Origin: Silicimonas algicola
Lineage (GTDB): Bacteria; Pseudomonadota; Alphaproteobacteria; Rhodobacterales; Rhodobacteraceae
Assembly: GCF_003148765.1 (NCBI RefSeq)
Contig: NZ_QGGV01000002.1
Span: 1-64,000 of the forward strand
Length of the DNA stretch: 64,000 nt
Direction of reading: 5' to 3'
Positions 44,502 through 54,324 of this stretch are shown here, one piece after another (the stretch's first letter is position 1; each line of letters starts with the position of its first letter). Both the position numbers and the translations under genes were made by a program. The notes below the pieces were generated by a model. It was not told where the DNA came from. It did no database searches and saw only the letters and a program-made list of their open reading frames with translations.

Positions 44502-45338
44502 ATGCGCAAGAAGAGCCCCTGGATCTATGTCCCCTTCTGGATCGTCATCAGCTTCCTGACGCTGTTCCCGATCTACTGGCTGTTCGTCATCTCGGTGAAG
44601 CCGGCGGTGGACCTCTTCACCACGCCCGACATCCTGCTGACCAGCTTCTACTGGGACAACTACACCGAGGTCCTGAACGACCGCCTGCTGCGCAGCTACA
44701 TGGTCAACTCGCTCATCATCTCGTCCGGAAATGCGGTTCTCTGCACCACGCTAGGCTTCTTCGCCTGCTACGCGCTGTCGCGCTTCAACATGAGCGGGAA
44801 GGAGTCGATCTTCTTCTGGACGATCACCAACCGGATGGCGCCGCCTGCGGTGTTCCTCCTGCCGCTGTTCCTGTTGATGACGCAGGTCTACAGGTTCGGG
44901 GACTTCACGCTGCTCGACACCCGGATCGGGATGATCCTGGTCTATTGCACCTTCAACCTGCCCTTCGCGATCTGGACGCTGAGACCCACGGTCGACGGCA
45001 TCCCGCGCGAGCTGGACGAGGCCGCCTATGTCGATGGCGCGAGCCCCTGGAAGGTCATCACCGAGGTGGTCTTCCCGCTCTGTCGCCCCGGCCTCGCCGT
45101 GACGCTGATCCTGACCTGGGTCTTTGCCTGGAACGAGTACCTGCTGGCCGCGACGCTGACGAACTTCAACGCGCGCACGCTGACGACCGGCCTCTCCGAG
45201 TACGTCACGACGACGGGCACGGAATGGGGCATCATGGCCGCCATCTCGATCTTCACGCTGATCCCCGCGCTGATCGTCTTCGGCATGGTCCAGAAACACA
45301 TCGTCGCGGGTCTGACCTTCGGCGCGGTCAAGGGATGA
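44502..45338 (+). CDS. ABC sugar/polyol transporter permease 2 (MalG/UgpE type)
   Basis: The 278-residue protein has six membrane helices and an EAA loop (DEAAYVDGASPWKVITEVVFPLCRP, near residues 170-194). It forms the channel with permease 1. Its stop codon overlaps the start of the small membrane protein gene (ATGA). Confidence 0.92.
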   Translation: MRKKSPWIYVPFWIVISFLTLFPIYWLFVISVKPAVDLFTTPDILLTSFYWDNYTEVLNDRLLRSYMVNSLIISSGNAVLCTTLGFFACYALSRFNMSGKESIFFWTITNRMAPPAVFLLPLFLLMTQVYRFGDFTLLDTRIGMILVYCTFNLPFAIWTLRPTVDGIPRELDEAAYVDGASPWKVITEVVFPLCRPGLAVTLILTWVFAWNEYLLAATLTNFNARTLTTGLSEYVTTTGTEWGIMAAISIFTLIPALIVFGMVQKHIVAGLTFGAVKG

Positions 45339-45595
45339 CGGGAATGGAAACGCGCACGCCGACACCGCTCGCCGCAGCCAGCCTCGAGGAAGCTGAAACG
45401 TCCGTCGTCCCGGAAGGTCGCTCCGGCTTCCTTCCGATCGAGACGAACTGGTTCGACCGCCTGTTCATCTCGGTGGTTCTCTGGGTCGCGCTCTGCCTGT
45501 TCTGGTTCCGCTTCATCGAACCGCTCGGACTGTCTATCTGGATCGCCAACGCAATCGGGGTCGCCCTCGCGGTGATCCTCATCCGGAAAGGGTAG
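45335..45595 (+). CDS. Small two-helix membrane protein in the polyol ABC operon
   Basis: The 86-residue protein has a polar N-terminal third and two hydrophobic segments (about residues 45-62 and 65-82, with [20 protein letters not shown] and [15 protein letters not shown]). The ATG overlaps the permease 2 stop codon, so it is translationally coupled to the transporter. Small membrane proteins (for example DUF2160) occur in polyol and glycerol ABC operons; I cannot assign this one with certainty. It could be an accessory transporter subunit. Confidence 0.75.
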   Translation: MTGMETRTPTPLAAASLEEAETSVVPEGRSGFLPIETNWFDRLFISVVLWVALCLFWFRFIEPLGLSIWIANAIGVALAVILIRKG

Positions 45596-45599
45596 GGCG

Positions 45600-46652
45600 A
45601 TGAAATCGCTTGTTCTCGAACGCAAGGACGACCTGTCGCTGCGCGACGTCCCCGAGATCGACCGCGCCGAGCAGGACCTCGGTCCGCATGACGTGCGGAT
45701 CAAGCTGCACACCGTCGGGATCTGCGGCTCGGACGTCCACTACTATACTCACGGCAAGATCGGGCCCTTCGAAGTGAAGGCACCGATGATCCTGGGGCAC
45801 GAGGCGTCGGGGACCGTGATCGAGACCGGCGCGGACGTGACGACGCTGAAGCCGGGCGACCGCGTCTGCATGGAGCCGGGCATCCCCGACCCGAACTCGA
45901 AAGCCACGCGGATGGGGATGTACAACATCGACCCCGCCGTGCGCTTCTGGGCGACGCCGCCCGTCCACGGCATCCTGCGTCCTACCTGCGTCCACCCCGA
46001 AGCCTTCACCTTCAAGCTGCCCGACACCGTCAGCTTCGCCGAAGCAGCGATGGTCGAACCCCTGGCGGTCGGCGTCCATGCCGCGACCAAGGCGCGGGTC
46101 AGGCCGGGCGATATCGCCGTGGTTCTGGGGGCGGGGCCGATCGGCCTTGTCACCGCTCTGTCGGCGCTCGCGGCGGGATGCGCGCGGGTCTATGTCACCG
46201 ACATTGCCGAGAAGAAGCTCGAGATCGCGGGAAGCCTGAGCCGCGCCATCACGCCCGTGAACGTCACGAGCGAAAACCTCGTCGAGGTCGTGAAGCGCGA
46301 CACCGACGGCTGGGGTGCGGACCTGGTGTTCGAGGCGACCGGGTCGCCGCGCGCGGCCGCCCAGATCTTCGAGCCCCTGGCGCCCGGCGGCTGCGTCGTG
46401 ATGATCGGCGGCCAGCCCGATCCGATCAGCTATGACGCGGGTGCCGCCATGGTGCGCGAGGCGCGGGTCGAGAACATCTTCCGCTACGCCCACGTCTTTC
46501 CTCGCTGCGTTGCGATGCTGGCGTCCGGCGCCATCGACGTGAAGCCGCTCATCACCCGGACATTCGAATTCGACGACAGCGTGCACGCCTTCGAAGTCGC
46601 CGCCTCGGCCCCGCCCGCCGACGTGAAGATGCAGATCGTGCTGCCTCAATAA
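45600..46652 (+). CDS. Zinc-dependent xylitol/sorbitol dehydrogenase (MDR family)
   Basis: The 350-residue medium-chain dehydrogenase has catalytic zinc ligands Cys42, His67 and Glu68 ([18 protein letters not shown]), NAD loop [11 protein letters not shown] near residues 176-186, and the polyol-dehydrogenase segment [19 protein letters not shown]. The four structural-zinc cysteines are replaced, as in sorbitol and xylitol dehydrogenases. It sits inside the ABC operon between permease and ATPase genes, so it likely oxidises the imported polyol to its ketose. Confidence 0.9.
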   Translation: MKSLVLERKDDLSLRDVPEIDRAEQDLGPHDVRIKLHTVGICGSDVHYYTHGKIGPFEVKAPMILGHEASGTVIETGADVTTLKPGDRVCMEPGIPDPNSKATRMGMYNIDPAVRFWATPPVHGILRPTCVHPEAFTFKLPDTVSFAEAAMVEPLAVGVHAATKARVRPGDIAVVLGAGPIGLVTALSALAAGCARVYVTDIAEKKLEIAGSLSRAITPVNVTSENLVEVVKRDTDGWGADLVFEATGSPRAAAQIFEPLAPGGCVVMIGGQPDPISYDAGAAMVREARVENIFRYAHVFPRCVAMLASGAIDVKPLITRTFEFDDSVHAFEVAASAPPADVKMQIVLPQ

Positions 46653-46669
46653 GAAAAGGGACAGGGACA

Positions 46670-47731
46670 ATGGCAGGCGTCCAGATCGAGAACGTGACCA
46701 AGCGCTATGGCGCGGTTCAGGTCATGCACGGCGTGAGCGTCGACATCGCGGACGGCGAATTCGTCGTGCTGGTCGGTCCGTCAGGCTGCGGCAAGTCCAC
46801 GCTTCTGCGGATGCTGGCCGGGCTGGAAGAGACCAGCACCGGCACCATCAGGATCGGCGAGAAGGTGGTCAACGACGTGCCGCCCAAGGAGCGGGACATC
46901 GCCATGGTGTTCCAGAGCTATGCGCTCTACCCGCACAAGACGGTCTTCGACAACATCGGCTTTCCGCTGAAGATGGCCAAGCGCCCGTCGTCCGAGATCG
47001 AGGCCAAGGTCCGAAGCGCCGCCGAGGTGCTGGACCTCGCGCATCTTCTCGACCGCTATCCGAAGCAGCTTTCGGGCGGCCAGCGCCAGCGCGTCGCCAT
47101 GGGCCGCGCCATCGTGCGCGATCCGCAGGTGTTCCTGTTCGACGAGCCCTTGTCGAACCTCGACGCCAAGCTTCGCGTCACCATGCGGGTCGAGATCAAG
47201 GAGCTGCACCAGCGCCTTGGCACCACCATCGTCTATGTCACCCACGACCAGATCGAGGCGATGACGATGGCCGACAAGATCGTCGTCATGCGCGACGGCC
47301 GGGTCGAGCAGATCGGCGCGCCGCTGGAGCTTTACGACAATCCGGCCAACGTCTTCGTCGCGGGCTTCATCGGATCGCCCTCGATGAACTTCCTGCAGGG
47401 CGCGGTGACGGCGCGGGAAGGCGAAAAGGCCTTCGTCTCGGAAGGCGGCCTCGTCCTTCCTCTGCCCGAGACCCCGGCGAGCGAGGGTCAGAAGGTGACC
47501 TACGGCATCCGGCCCGAGCACATCCAGATCGGGCAGGGGGGCGTCCAACTCGACGTGGTGGTGGTCGAGCCCACGGGCTCGGAGACGCAGATATTCGCCA
47601 AGTCTGGCAAGGAACTGATCGACGCCGTCGTGAAGGACAGGATCGCCGCGCGTCCCGGAGAGAAGATCTCCTTCGGCTTCGACCCCGCGTCCGTTCATCT
47701 CTTCGACCGGGCGTCCGGTATCCGCATCTGA
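46670..47731 (+). CDS. ABC transporter ATPase (UgpC/MalK/SmoK type)
   Basis: The 353-residue ATPase has Walker A (GPSGCGKST near residue 37), signature [19 protein letters not shown], Walker B ([16 protein letters not shown]), switch His ([10 protein letters not shown]) and a C-terminal TOBE region typical of sugar importers. It completes the family 1 polyol transporter. A MalK-type regulatory domain is present by length, so regulation by a partner protein is possible. Confidence 0.95.
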   Translation: MAGVQIENVTKRYGAVQVMHGVSVDIADGEFVVLVGPSGCGKSTLLRMLAGLEETSTGTIRIGEKVVNDVPPKERDIAMVFQSYALYPHKTVFDNIGFPLKMAKRPSSEIEAKVRSAAEVLDLAHLLDRYPKQLSGGQRQRVAMGRAIVRDPQVFLFDEPLSNLDAKLRVTMRVEIKELHQRLGTTIVYVTHDQIEAMTMADKIVVMRDGRVEQIGAPLELYDNPANVFVAGFIGSPSMNFLQGAVTAREGEKAFVSEGGLVLPLPETPASEGQKVTYGIRPEHIQIGQGGVQLDVVVVEPTGSETQIFAKSGKELIDAVVKDRIAARPGEKISFGFDPASVHLFDRASGIRI

Positions 47732-47745
47732 GGGCGCCGGACCCC

Positions 47746-48435
47746 TTGCCGACGCGCGCGGTGATCTTCGACCTCGACGGCTGCCTCGTGGACAGCGAGC
47801 CGCAGTCCCTCGATGCGCTGACGGCAGAGTTGCGCGCCGCCGGGCTTGCCGATGTCTCGACGGCCGAACTGGGCGAGAGATTTCTGGGCGTCTCGCTTGC
47901 GGTGATCCTGGACTGGGCGGCGGAAAGGGCAGGGCACCCGCTTCCGGGCGATATCGCCGACCGCTTCGAAGCGCGTCTTCTCGCGTCCTACCGCCACGGG
48001 TTGACCGTCATCGACGGGGTGCCGGACCTTCTGGACCGGCTCGCCAGCGACGGGATCGCCTGCGCCATCGCGACGGGCGGATCGGTGCGGCGCATGAACG
48101 AGACGCTGAGGATCTCCGGTCTCGCCTCCCGCTTCGCAGGCCGTGCGTTCAGCGCCGACGAGGTGGCGCAGGGCAAGCCCGCGCCGGATCTCTTCGAACT
48201 GGCCGCGCGACGGCTGGGCATTCCGCAAGACGCCTGCGTCGTGCTGGAGGATTCGCCCCACGGTATCGAAGGCGCGCGCCGGGCCGGGATGCGCGCCATC
48301 GGCTTTACCGGAGGCGCGCACCTCGACGGTCGGCGCGACGCACACGCCGATCTCCTGCGCGCGAAGGGTGCCGAGGCGGTGCTGTGCCGCATGGAGGGGA
48401 TGGCCGAGGCGCTTCTCGCGCCGGTCAGGGGCTGA
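47746..48435 (+). CDS. HAD superfamily phosphatase (subfamily IA)
   Basis: The 229-residue protein has the HAD nucleophile motif FDLDGCLVDSE (Asp9 and Asp11), motif II IATGGSVRRM, and motif III/IV (KPAPDLFELAARRLG, VVLEDSPHGIEGARRAGM). It resembles beta-phosphoglucomutase/sugar phosphatases such as YfbT and polyol phosphatases. The start is TTG 47746 with a poor ribosome site, 14 bases after the ATPase gene. It probably dephosphorylates a sugar or polyol phosphate made in this pathway. Confidence 0.85.
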   Translation: MPTRAVIFDLDGCLVDSEPQSLDALTAELRAAGLADVSTAELGERFLGVSLAVILDWAAERAGHPLPGDIADRFEARLLASYRHGLTVIDGVPDLLDRLASDGIACAIATGGSVRRMNETLRISGLASRFAGRAFSADEVAQGKPAPDLFELAARRLGIPQDACVVLEDSPHGIEGARRAGMRAIGFTGGAHLDGRRDAHADLLRAKGAEAVLCRMEGMAEALLAPVRG

Positions 48436-48487
48436 CGATACACGACGACCATTGCGGCAAGGGTGCGGTGGCGCGTAATCTCGCTCC

Positions 48488-49810
48488 ATGACCGCACGAT
48501 CTTCCCGACGAGTTCTCCTGTCGCTGGCCCTGGCCGGGGCCGCTTCCGCCGCGCTGGCCGCCAGCCTGCCCGAACCCGACGCGGTCTTCGAGACCTTTCG
48601 CGACGCCGAGATCGAGCTTGGCCAGCTTCTGTTCTACGACCCCATCCTGTCGGGCAGCGGCGCCGTTGCCTGCGCCACCTGCCACCATCCACGCTTCGGC
48701 ACTTCGGACGGGCTGTCCCTCGGACTCGGCGACGGCGCGAAGGGACTTGGCCCCGACCGTGTGACCGACCCCGGGAACATGCCCGAAGAGCGCGTGCCGC
48801 GGAACGCAACCGCGCTCTTCAACCTCGGAGCGGCCGAATTCACCCGCATGTTTCACGACGGTCGGCTGGAGGCAGATCCCTCCCGCCCCTCGGGACTGAG
48901 GACGCCTCTCGAGGACGACATGGTGATGGGCTTCGATTCAGCTCTGGCCGCGCAGGCGATGTTTCCCGTGCTGTCGCCGGACGAGATGGCGGGGCACTAT
49001 CAGGAGAACGACGTCTCGACCGCGGTGCGGCAGGGCCTGCTGACAAGCGACGGTGGGGCCTGGGACAGGCTGGCCGCGCGGATCGAGGCGATCCCAGAGT
49101 ATCGAGCCCGCTTCGACGCCGTCATCGGCCGCGAAGCACCCGTGACCTTCGCCGATATCGCGAACGCCATCGCCGCCTTCATCGCCTTCGAATGGCGCGC
49201 GGACGACAGCCCGTTCGACCGCTACCTGCGCGACGGGACACCGATGTCCCCCGACGCCACGGCGGGAATGGAGCTGTTCTACGGCAAGGCGGGATGCGGC
49301 TCCTGCCACTCGGGCCAGTTCCAGACCGACCACGACTTCCACGCCATCGCCATGCCGCAGATCGGGCCGGGCAAGAAGGAACGCTTCGAGTCGAGCTTCA
49401 AGGATGTGGGCCGGATGCGCGTGACGGGGCTGGCCGAGGACGCCTACCGTTTCCGCACGCCGTCGCTGCGGAACGTGACCAAGACCGCGCCCTACGGACA
49501 CGCCGGGGCCTATGCGACGCTGGAAGGGGCGGTGCGCCATCACCTTGACCCCGAAGCCTCGTTGAGAGCCTACGACGCGACGCAGGCCGTGCTGCCGGAC
49601 CTTGGGGGTCACGACGATCTGGTCGCGCTGCACGACACCGCCGAGACCGACGCCATCGCCGCGGCCAACGAGCTGGCGCCTGTGTCGCTGGACGACTCCG
49701 AAGTGGCGCAAATCCTCGCGTTTCTCGAGGCTCTGACGGATCCGAAAGGGCTGGAAGGGCGTCTGGGGGTCCCGAAGACCGTGCCGAGCGGGAAGCCCGT
49801 CGATCAGTAG
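48488..49810 (+). CDS. Di-heme cytochrome c peroxidase/MauG-like protein
   Basis: The 440-residue periplasmic protein has a signal peptide (residues 1-25, cleavage near ALAAS). Two heme-binding motifs are present: CATCH (Cys62, Cys65, His66) and CGSCH (Cys270, Cys273, His274). The fold is that of bacterial di-heme peroxidases, with GVTEP-like segments absent and the MauG-style AEDAYRFRTPSLRNV present. It either removes peroxide or, like MauG, oxidises protein residues. It converges with the CRTAC1 gene and overlaps its end by seven bases. Confidence 0.88.
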   Translation: MTARSSRRVLLSLALAGAASAALAASLPEPDAVFETFRDAEIELGQLLFYDPILSGSGAVACATCHHPRFGTSDGLSLGLGDGAKGLGPDRVTDPGNMPEERVPRNATALFNLGAAEFTRMFHDGRLEADPSRPSGLRTPLEDDMVMGFDSALAAQAMFPVLSPDEMAGHYQENDVSTAVRQGLLTSDGGAWDRLAARIEAIPEYRARFDAVIGREAPVTFADIANAIAAFIAFEWRADDSPFDRYLRDGTPMSPDATAGMELFYGKAGCGSCHSGQFQTDHDFHAIAMPQIGPGKKERFESSFKDVGRMRVTGLAEDAYRFRTPSLRNVTKTAPYGHAGAYATLEGAVRHHLDPEASLRAYDATQAVLPDLGGHDDLVALHDTAETDAIAAANELAPVSLDDSEVAQILAFLEALTDPKGLEGRLGVPKTVPSGKPVDQ

Positions 49811-51357
49811 CCCGTCTCGATGGTCAGTGTGGCGCCGTTGCGCACTGCGCGCAGGGTCTGGCTGGTGTCGACCGCGACCCAGTCGCTGACCGTGCCGTCG
49901 GGCCAGGTCACGCGCAGGTCCGCCTCTTCGGTCGGTCCAAGCCCGAAATGCTCGGGCACGAGGGACCCGCCCGCGTGGCCTCCGCCGACGGTCATTTGCC
50001 GCGACTGGATGCGTTCGCCCGTCCGCACGTCGATCCATGCGCCCACGGCGAAGGGGTTGATCCCGTCCTGGCGCAATTCGACTGCGATCCAGCCGCCCTC
50101 GGACGGCGTGACGTTCCGATAGACCTCCAACGGCGCGCGGCGGTTGACGACGGCGAGGTCGAGCAGTCCGTCGGCGTTCAGGTCGACCATCGCCGCGCCC
50201 CGGCTTCGCGCCATGCTGGCCACGCCCGCCTTGTCGCCCCATTCGTCGAAAGTGCCGTCCTCGGCCTGCACCAGCAGGTTGTTCGGATCCCTCATGGCGG
50301 TCGAGGGCATCTGCTCGACGTTGCCCTTGGCGACGAAGATGTCGTCGCGCCCGTCGTTCTGGACGTCCCCGAAGGCGACGTGCCACCCCGTCGAGGCGCG
50401 GCCATCGTCGCCCACATAGGGCCGCTGCGCCGCGATGCCGATGTCCCAGTGCGCGTCCTCGTAGGTCGGACCCGTGGCGCCCGGCTTCAGCGACTGAAGC
50501 TTCTGGTCGCCCATGCTGGTCAGATAGACCTCGGGCAGGCCGTCTCCGTTCAGGTCGCGCTCGGCGATGCCCATACCCCAGATGCTGTAGGCCTGCCAGC
50601 CGTCGTCCTTGCCGTAAAGCCGAGGGGTCTTCTCCATCGCCCACATCTGTTCCTCGCCGGTGCGGACGTAATAGTGGCGGTCGTTCGACACGCGCAGGTC
50701 CGACCGGCCGTGGCGGCCCCAGTCCGAGAACAGCATCGACAGGGTGCAGTGACCCGGCGCCAGTGTCATGGGCGCGGCGTAGGTGTCGCCCTCCGGCCGC
50801 AGAAGGAGGTTGTCGTCACAGGCCTCGAACGGACCCTTGGGGTCCGCGCGGTCGACGTAGTTGCCGACGGCGAGGGTGGGAAGGGTTCGGCCCGCCTCCC
50901 AGGTCGCGGAAAAGGCCGTGGCCCAGCCTTGGCCGAGGTCGATGCCGAGGCCGTCGAAGGGCGCGAAGCGACAGTCGCCCTGGCCCTTCAGCACGTGCGA
51001 GCCGCCGACGCCGAGAACGACGAGGTCGAGGATGCCGTCGCTGTCGATGTCGAGCGGATAGGCGCCCGTCGTTTCGGACAACGCAAGCTCCTCCGGCGTC
51101 GCGACCTCGAGATGGACGGCGCCGCCCGACTGGGAGCGGTTGAGAAACAGCGCGGCCGGGTTTGTGCCGCCTGCGGCATAGAGTTCGGGCAAGGCATCGC
51201 CGTTGCAGTCGAAGGCGGCCAGCCCGCCGCCGACGAAATGTTCCCATCCGCCGGCGTAGACGTGCTCGGGCACCTGAACCGGCTCGAAGGCGGGATCGGC
51301 GACCGCCACCGAGGCCGAGAGGCCAAGGACAATGGCGCCGCGGACCGCCCCCGCCAC
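49804..51357 (-). CDS. CRTAC1/ASPIC (FG-GAP/VCBS repeat) secreted protein
   Basis: The 517-residue protein starts with a signal-like hydrophobic segment (residues 1-22, cleavage near AVADPA). It has Asp-rich FG-GAP/VCBS calcium-binding blades such as [45 protein letters not shown] and [14 protein letters not shown], and a C-terminal ASPIC/UnbV domain ([23 protein letters not shown]). GTG at 51355-51357 is chosen because the only longer frame runs through the SDR gene. It is two bases after the SDR stop, so it is the last gene of the leftward ABC operon. The function of such proteins is poorly known. Confidence 0.82.
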   Translation of the reverse strand: MAGAVRGAIVLGLSASVAVADPAFEPVQVPEHVYAGGWEHFVGGGLAAFDCNGDALPELYAAGGTNPAALFLNRSQSGGAVHLEVATPEELALSETTGAYPLDIDSDGILDLVVLGVGGSHVLKGQGDCRFAPFDGLGIDLGQGWATAFSATWEAGRTLPTLAVGNYVDRADPKGPFEACDDNLLLRPEGDTYAAPMTLAPGHCTLSMLFSDWGRHGRSDLRVSNDRHYYVRTGEEQMWAMEKTPRLYGKDDGWQAYSIWGMGIAERDLNGDGLPEVYLTSMGDQKLQSLKPGATGPTYEDAHWDIGIAAQRPYVGDDGRASTGWHVAFGDVQNDGRDDIFVAKGNVEQMPSTAMRDPNNLLVQAEDGTFDEWGDKAGVASMARSRGAAMVDLNADGLLDLAVVNRRAPLEVYRNVTPSEGGWIAVELRQDGINPFAVGAWIDVRTGERIQSRQMTVGGGHAGGSLVPEHFGLGPTEEADLRVTWPDGTVSDWVAVDTSQTLRAVRNGATLTIETGY

Positions 51358-51359
51358 GC

Positions 51360-52088
51360 TCAGATGTCCTGATCGGCCGGCAGAAGAACGAGGTCGCGCA
51401 CGGTAGCGTTGCGCGGCCGCGTCAGCATGAAGACGACCGCGTCGGCCACGTCCTCGCACCTCAGGCCCGCGCGCGCCGCGACGGCCTCCTCGATCTTGAC
51501 CGGATCGACCGAGCCCCAGAGCTCGTTCAGCACGATGCCGGGCGCGATGGCGCCGACACGGATGTCGTGCTTCGAGACCTGCCGGCGCAAGCCGTGAACG
51601 AAGGACTGCACGGCGTGTTTCGATGCCGAATAGACCGGCTCCCACTGGATCGCCTGATGACCCGAGACCGAACTCGTCACGATGATGTCGCCGCCCTTCC
51701 GCTCGATCATGCCGGGCAGGGCGCGGCGAATGGCGCGAAAGACGGCCGAGACGTTCACCTGGATCAGGCGGTCCATGTCGTCGGGGTCGCTGTCGATCAG
51801 GTCGCCGGGCAGGTAGAGGCCGGCGTTGGCGTGGAGGATGTCGAGATGGCCGAGAGCCGTCTCTGCCTCGCGCACCAGGCGGTCGACCTCGGCCGGATCG
51901 TCGAGGTCGGCCACGATGACAACGTGGTCGCCGCCCAACTCCGAGGCAAGTGCCTCCAGCCGCTCCTGCGACCGGCCCGTCATCGCGACGCGAACGCCCT
52001 CTGCGGCGAGCGTCCGCGCCACGGCGCGCCCGATCCCGCTGGAGGCGCCTGTGACCAGGGCGGTCTTGCCGTCGAGCGTCCCCGCCAT
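51360..52088 (-). CDS. Ribitol dehydrogenase-like SDR (second copy)
   Basis: The 242-residue SDR has [41 protein letters not shown] with Tyr-x3-Lys and the C-terminus [15 protein letters not shown]. These are the same unusual motifs as the SDR at 36197 and as ribitol dehydrogenase. Its ATG overlaps the stop of the ABC ATPase (TGATG), so the imported sugar or polyol is probably its substrate or is linked to it. Confidence 0.87.
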   Translation of the reverse strand: MAGTLDGKTALVTGASSGIGRAVARTLAAEGVRVAMTGRSQERLEALASELGGDHVVIVADLDDPAEVDRLVREAETALGHLDILHANAGLYLPGDLIDSDPDDMDRLIQVNVSAVFRAIRRALPGMIERKGGDIIVTSSVSGHQAIQWEPVYSASKHAVQSFVHGLRRQVSKHDIRVGAIAPGIVLNELWGSVDPVKIEEAVAARAGLRCEDVADAVVFMLTRPRNATVRDLVLLPADQDI

Positions 52089-52861
52089 CACAGGTTGACC
52101 GCGCCCGGTCCGGGTGTGGCATTGGGCGGGCACTTGCCGGCGATGATCATGCCCAGGATCTCGTCCTGTGTGACTTCGTTCACCTTGGCGCTGCCGACGA
52201 TCTCGCCGTTCTTCATCACCGTCACGCGGTCCGCGAGGTCGGTGACGTCGTGGAGGTCGTGGCTGATGAGGAAGATGCCGATCCCTTCGGCCTTGAGCTG
52301 CTTGATGAGTTCGCCCACCTGCGCCGTTTCGGCCGGTCCAAGCGCCGCCGTGGGCTCGTCCATGATGAGGATGCGGGCGTTGAAATGGATCGCGCGCGCG
52401 ATGGCCACGGATTGCCGCTGGCCGCCGGAGAGGGCCTTCACCGGCTCCTTGAAACGCCGGAAGTTCGGGTTGAGGCGGCCCATCACCTTGCGGCACTCGG
52501 CCTCCATCGCCACGTCGTCGAGCGTACCGTAGGCAGTCATCAACTCTCGCCCGAGGTAGAGGTTCGCGGCGGCGTCGACGTTGTCGGCCAGTGCCAGCGT
52601 CTGGTAGATCGTCTCGATCCCAAGCGCCTTGGCGTCGCGGGGATTGTAGATCTCGACCTGCTTTCCATCGACGTAGATTTCGCCTTGGTCGCGTCTGTAG
52701 GCGCCGGACAGGATCTTGATCAGCGTCGACTTGCCTGCGCCGTTGTGGCCGAGAAGGCCCACGACTTCGCCGGGGTAGAGGTCGATGCTGGCATGATCGA
52801 CGGCCTTGATGCCGCCGAAGGCGATCGAGATGTCACGCATTTCGACAAGGGGTGTCGTCAT
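52088..52861 (-). CDS. ABC sugar importer ATPase (single-domain, XylG/FrcA type)
   Basis: The 257-residue ATPase has Walker A (GHNGAGKST near residue 38), signature [18 protein letters not shown] and Walker B ([13 protein letters not shown]). It has one ATPase domain, not the duplicated form of RbsA or XylG of E. coli, like FrcA of rhizobia. It follows the permease gene by 11 bases. Confidence 0.92.
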   Translation of the reverse strand: MTTPLVEMRDISIAFGGIKAVDHASIDLYPGEVVGLLGHNGAGKSTLIKILSGAYRRDQGEIYVDGKQVEIYNPRDAKALGIETIYQTLALADNVDAAANLYLGRELMTAYGTLDDVAMEAECRKVMGRLNPNFRRFKEPVKALSGGQRQSVAIARAIHFNARILIMDEPTAALGPAETAQVGELIKQLKAEGIGIFLISHDLHDVTDLADRVTVMKNGEIVGSAKVNEVTQDEILGMIIAGKCPPNATPGPGAVNL

Positions 52862-52872
52862 CGCCTGTCTCC

Positions 52873-54228
52873 TCACTTCAGCCTGCGGCGGTACATCTGG
52901 TCGAGCCAGACCGCGAACACGAGAACCCCGCCCACCACCATGTCCTTGTAGGCGCTTTCGAAGTTCAGAAGCGTCATGCCCGATTGCAGCGACTGCATCA
53001 CGAGCGCACCAAGGATCGCGCCGTAGATCGTGCCGAGACCGCCGGCGAGCGAGGTGCCCCCGATGACCGCGGCGGCGATGGTGTAGAGTTCGTCGAAAAG
53101 CCCCAGCGCATTCGAGGCCGCGTCGAGGCGCGCGGCCGAGATGCAGGCCGAGATGCCCGCGAGGGTTCCCATCAGGGCGAAGACCCAGACCGTCAGGCGC
53201 TTGGTGTTGATGCCGGCGAGTTCGGCCGCCTCGGGGTTGCCGCCGGTGGCATAGATGTAGCGACCGAAGCGCGTCTTGGTGGCGAGGAATGTCATCACGA
53301 TGCCAACGCCGAGTGCGATCAGGACCGGCAGCGCGTAGCCGAACGAAATGTCCAGGCCCTCTTCGGGAACGGTCACGTTGTTCTGCTCGGCCCATCTGTT
53401 CACGACGCCGGTCGGCCAGTAGTAGCGGTTGATGACGTAGGTCGCGCCCAGCACCAGCACGCAGCCGGTGACGGCGAGGAAGGTCTCGGCCCAGACCGGG
53501 CGGAGCGGGAACTCGAACTTGCGCCGCTGCTTGCGGCCATAGAGCAGGCCCGCGACGATGCCCGCGCAGATCAGGAAGGCGATGCCCCAACTTGCGGTGG
53601 CTCCGATGGAGCCGGGCGTGGTGCCCGAGATGCCGCCGCCGATCAGCTTGAACGTCTTGTCCATGGGGGCGACGGTTTCTCCCCGGATCACCGCCCAGGA
53701 CGCGCCGCGCCAGAAGATCAGGCCGCCGAGCGTCACTATGAAGGCCGGGATGCCGGCATAGGCGATCAGCGCCCCGTGGATTGCGCCGATGCTGCCGCCC
53801 AGCGCCAGCGCGCAGACCAGTGCGATGACCCAGATCAGCGGGTGGCCGATCGGCAGGCCCAATTGCGGCAACCAGAAGACCTGGAGGCTTCCGATCACCA
53901 CCGCCACGAAGGCGAGGATCGAGCCGACCGACAGGTCGATGTGGCGCATGACGATGACGAGGACCATGCCCGTCGCCATGACGGCGATGGAGGACGTCTG
54001 CACCAGCAGGGTCCAGATGTTTCGTGCCGTCAGGAAGGTGCCGCCGAAGAGCCCGTCGCTTGGCCGCAGCATTCCGCTGTAGATGTCGAAGCCGACCCAG
54101 ATCGCCACAAGCGCGCCGATCATGCCGAGGATGCGCGAGTCGATCTCGGTCGCGCGCAGAAAGCGGGTCAGGGCGGAGTCGCGGTTGCGCGATGCCGCGC
54201 CGGTGCCGCCGGTTGCAGTGTCTGTCAT
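52873..54228 (-). CDS. ABC sugar importer permease (XylH/FrcC type)
   Basis: The 451-residue protein has about 12 hydrophobic segments and the family motifs [39 protein letters not shown] and [19 protein letters not shown]. It is longer than RbsC or FrcC through inserted loops, as in XylH. ATG (complement of 54226-54228) is chosen because GGGGGAGG lies just upstream. Xylose or a related pentose or polyol is the expected substrate. Confidence 0.92.
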   Translation of the reverse strand: MTDTATGGTGAASRNRDSALTRFLRATEIDSRILGMIGALVAIWVGFDIYSGMLRPSDGLFGGTFLTARNIWTLLVQTSSIAVMATGMVLVIVMRHIDLSVGSILAFVAVVIGSLQVFWLPQLGLPIGHPLIWVIALVCALALGGSIGAIHGALIAYAGIPAFIVTLGGLIFWRGASWAVIRGETVAPMDKTFKLIGGGISGTTPGSIGATASWGIAFLICAGIVAGLLYGRKQRRKFEFPLRPVWAETFLAVTGCVLVLGATYVINRYYWPTGVVNRWAEQNNVTVPEEGLDISFGYALPVLIALGVGIVMTFLATKTRFGRYIYATGGNPEAAELAGINTKRLTVWVFALMGTLAGISACISAARLDAASNALGLFDELYTIAAAVIGGTSLAGGLGTIYGAILGALVMQSLQSGMTLLNFESAYKDMVVGGVLVFAVWLDQMYRRRLK

Positions 54229-54274
54229 GGTGGCCTCCCCCACGGCGCCGGTTCATGCCGGCTTCGCCGTCAAT

Positions 54275-54301
54275 CCTGCGCCGCGGAGTGCGCGGCGCAG
54301 G
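54275..54301 (-). other. Stem-loop between the binding-protein and permease genes
   Basis: On the + strand CCTGCGCCGC (54275-54284) pairs perfectly with GCGGCGCAGG (54292-54301) around seven bases. The transcript reads leftward from the binding-protein gene into the permease gene. No U-tract is present. It is equivalent to the hairpins at 25561, 43560 and 61408. Confidence 0.65.
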
Positions 54302-54324
54302 TCGATGTCATGGTCGGGTCAGGA

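Noticed and set aside
51358-52122. An N-terminal extension of the CRTAC1 frame to 52122
   Set aside because: The extension is a second frame of the SDR gene and has no domain. The signal peptide begins right after GTG 51357.
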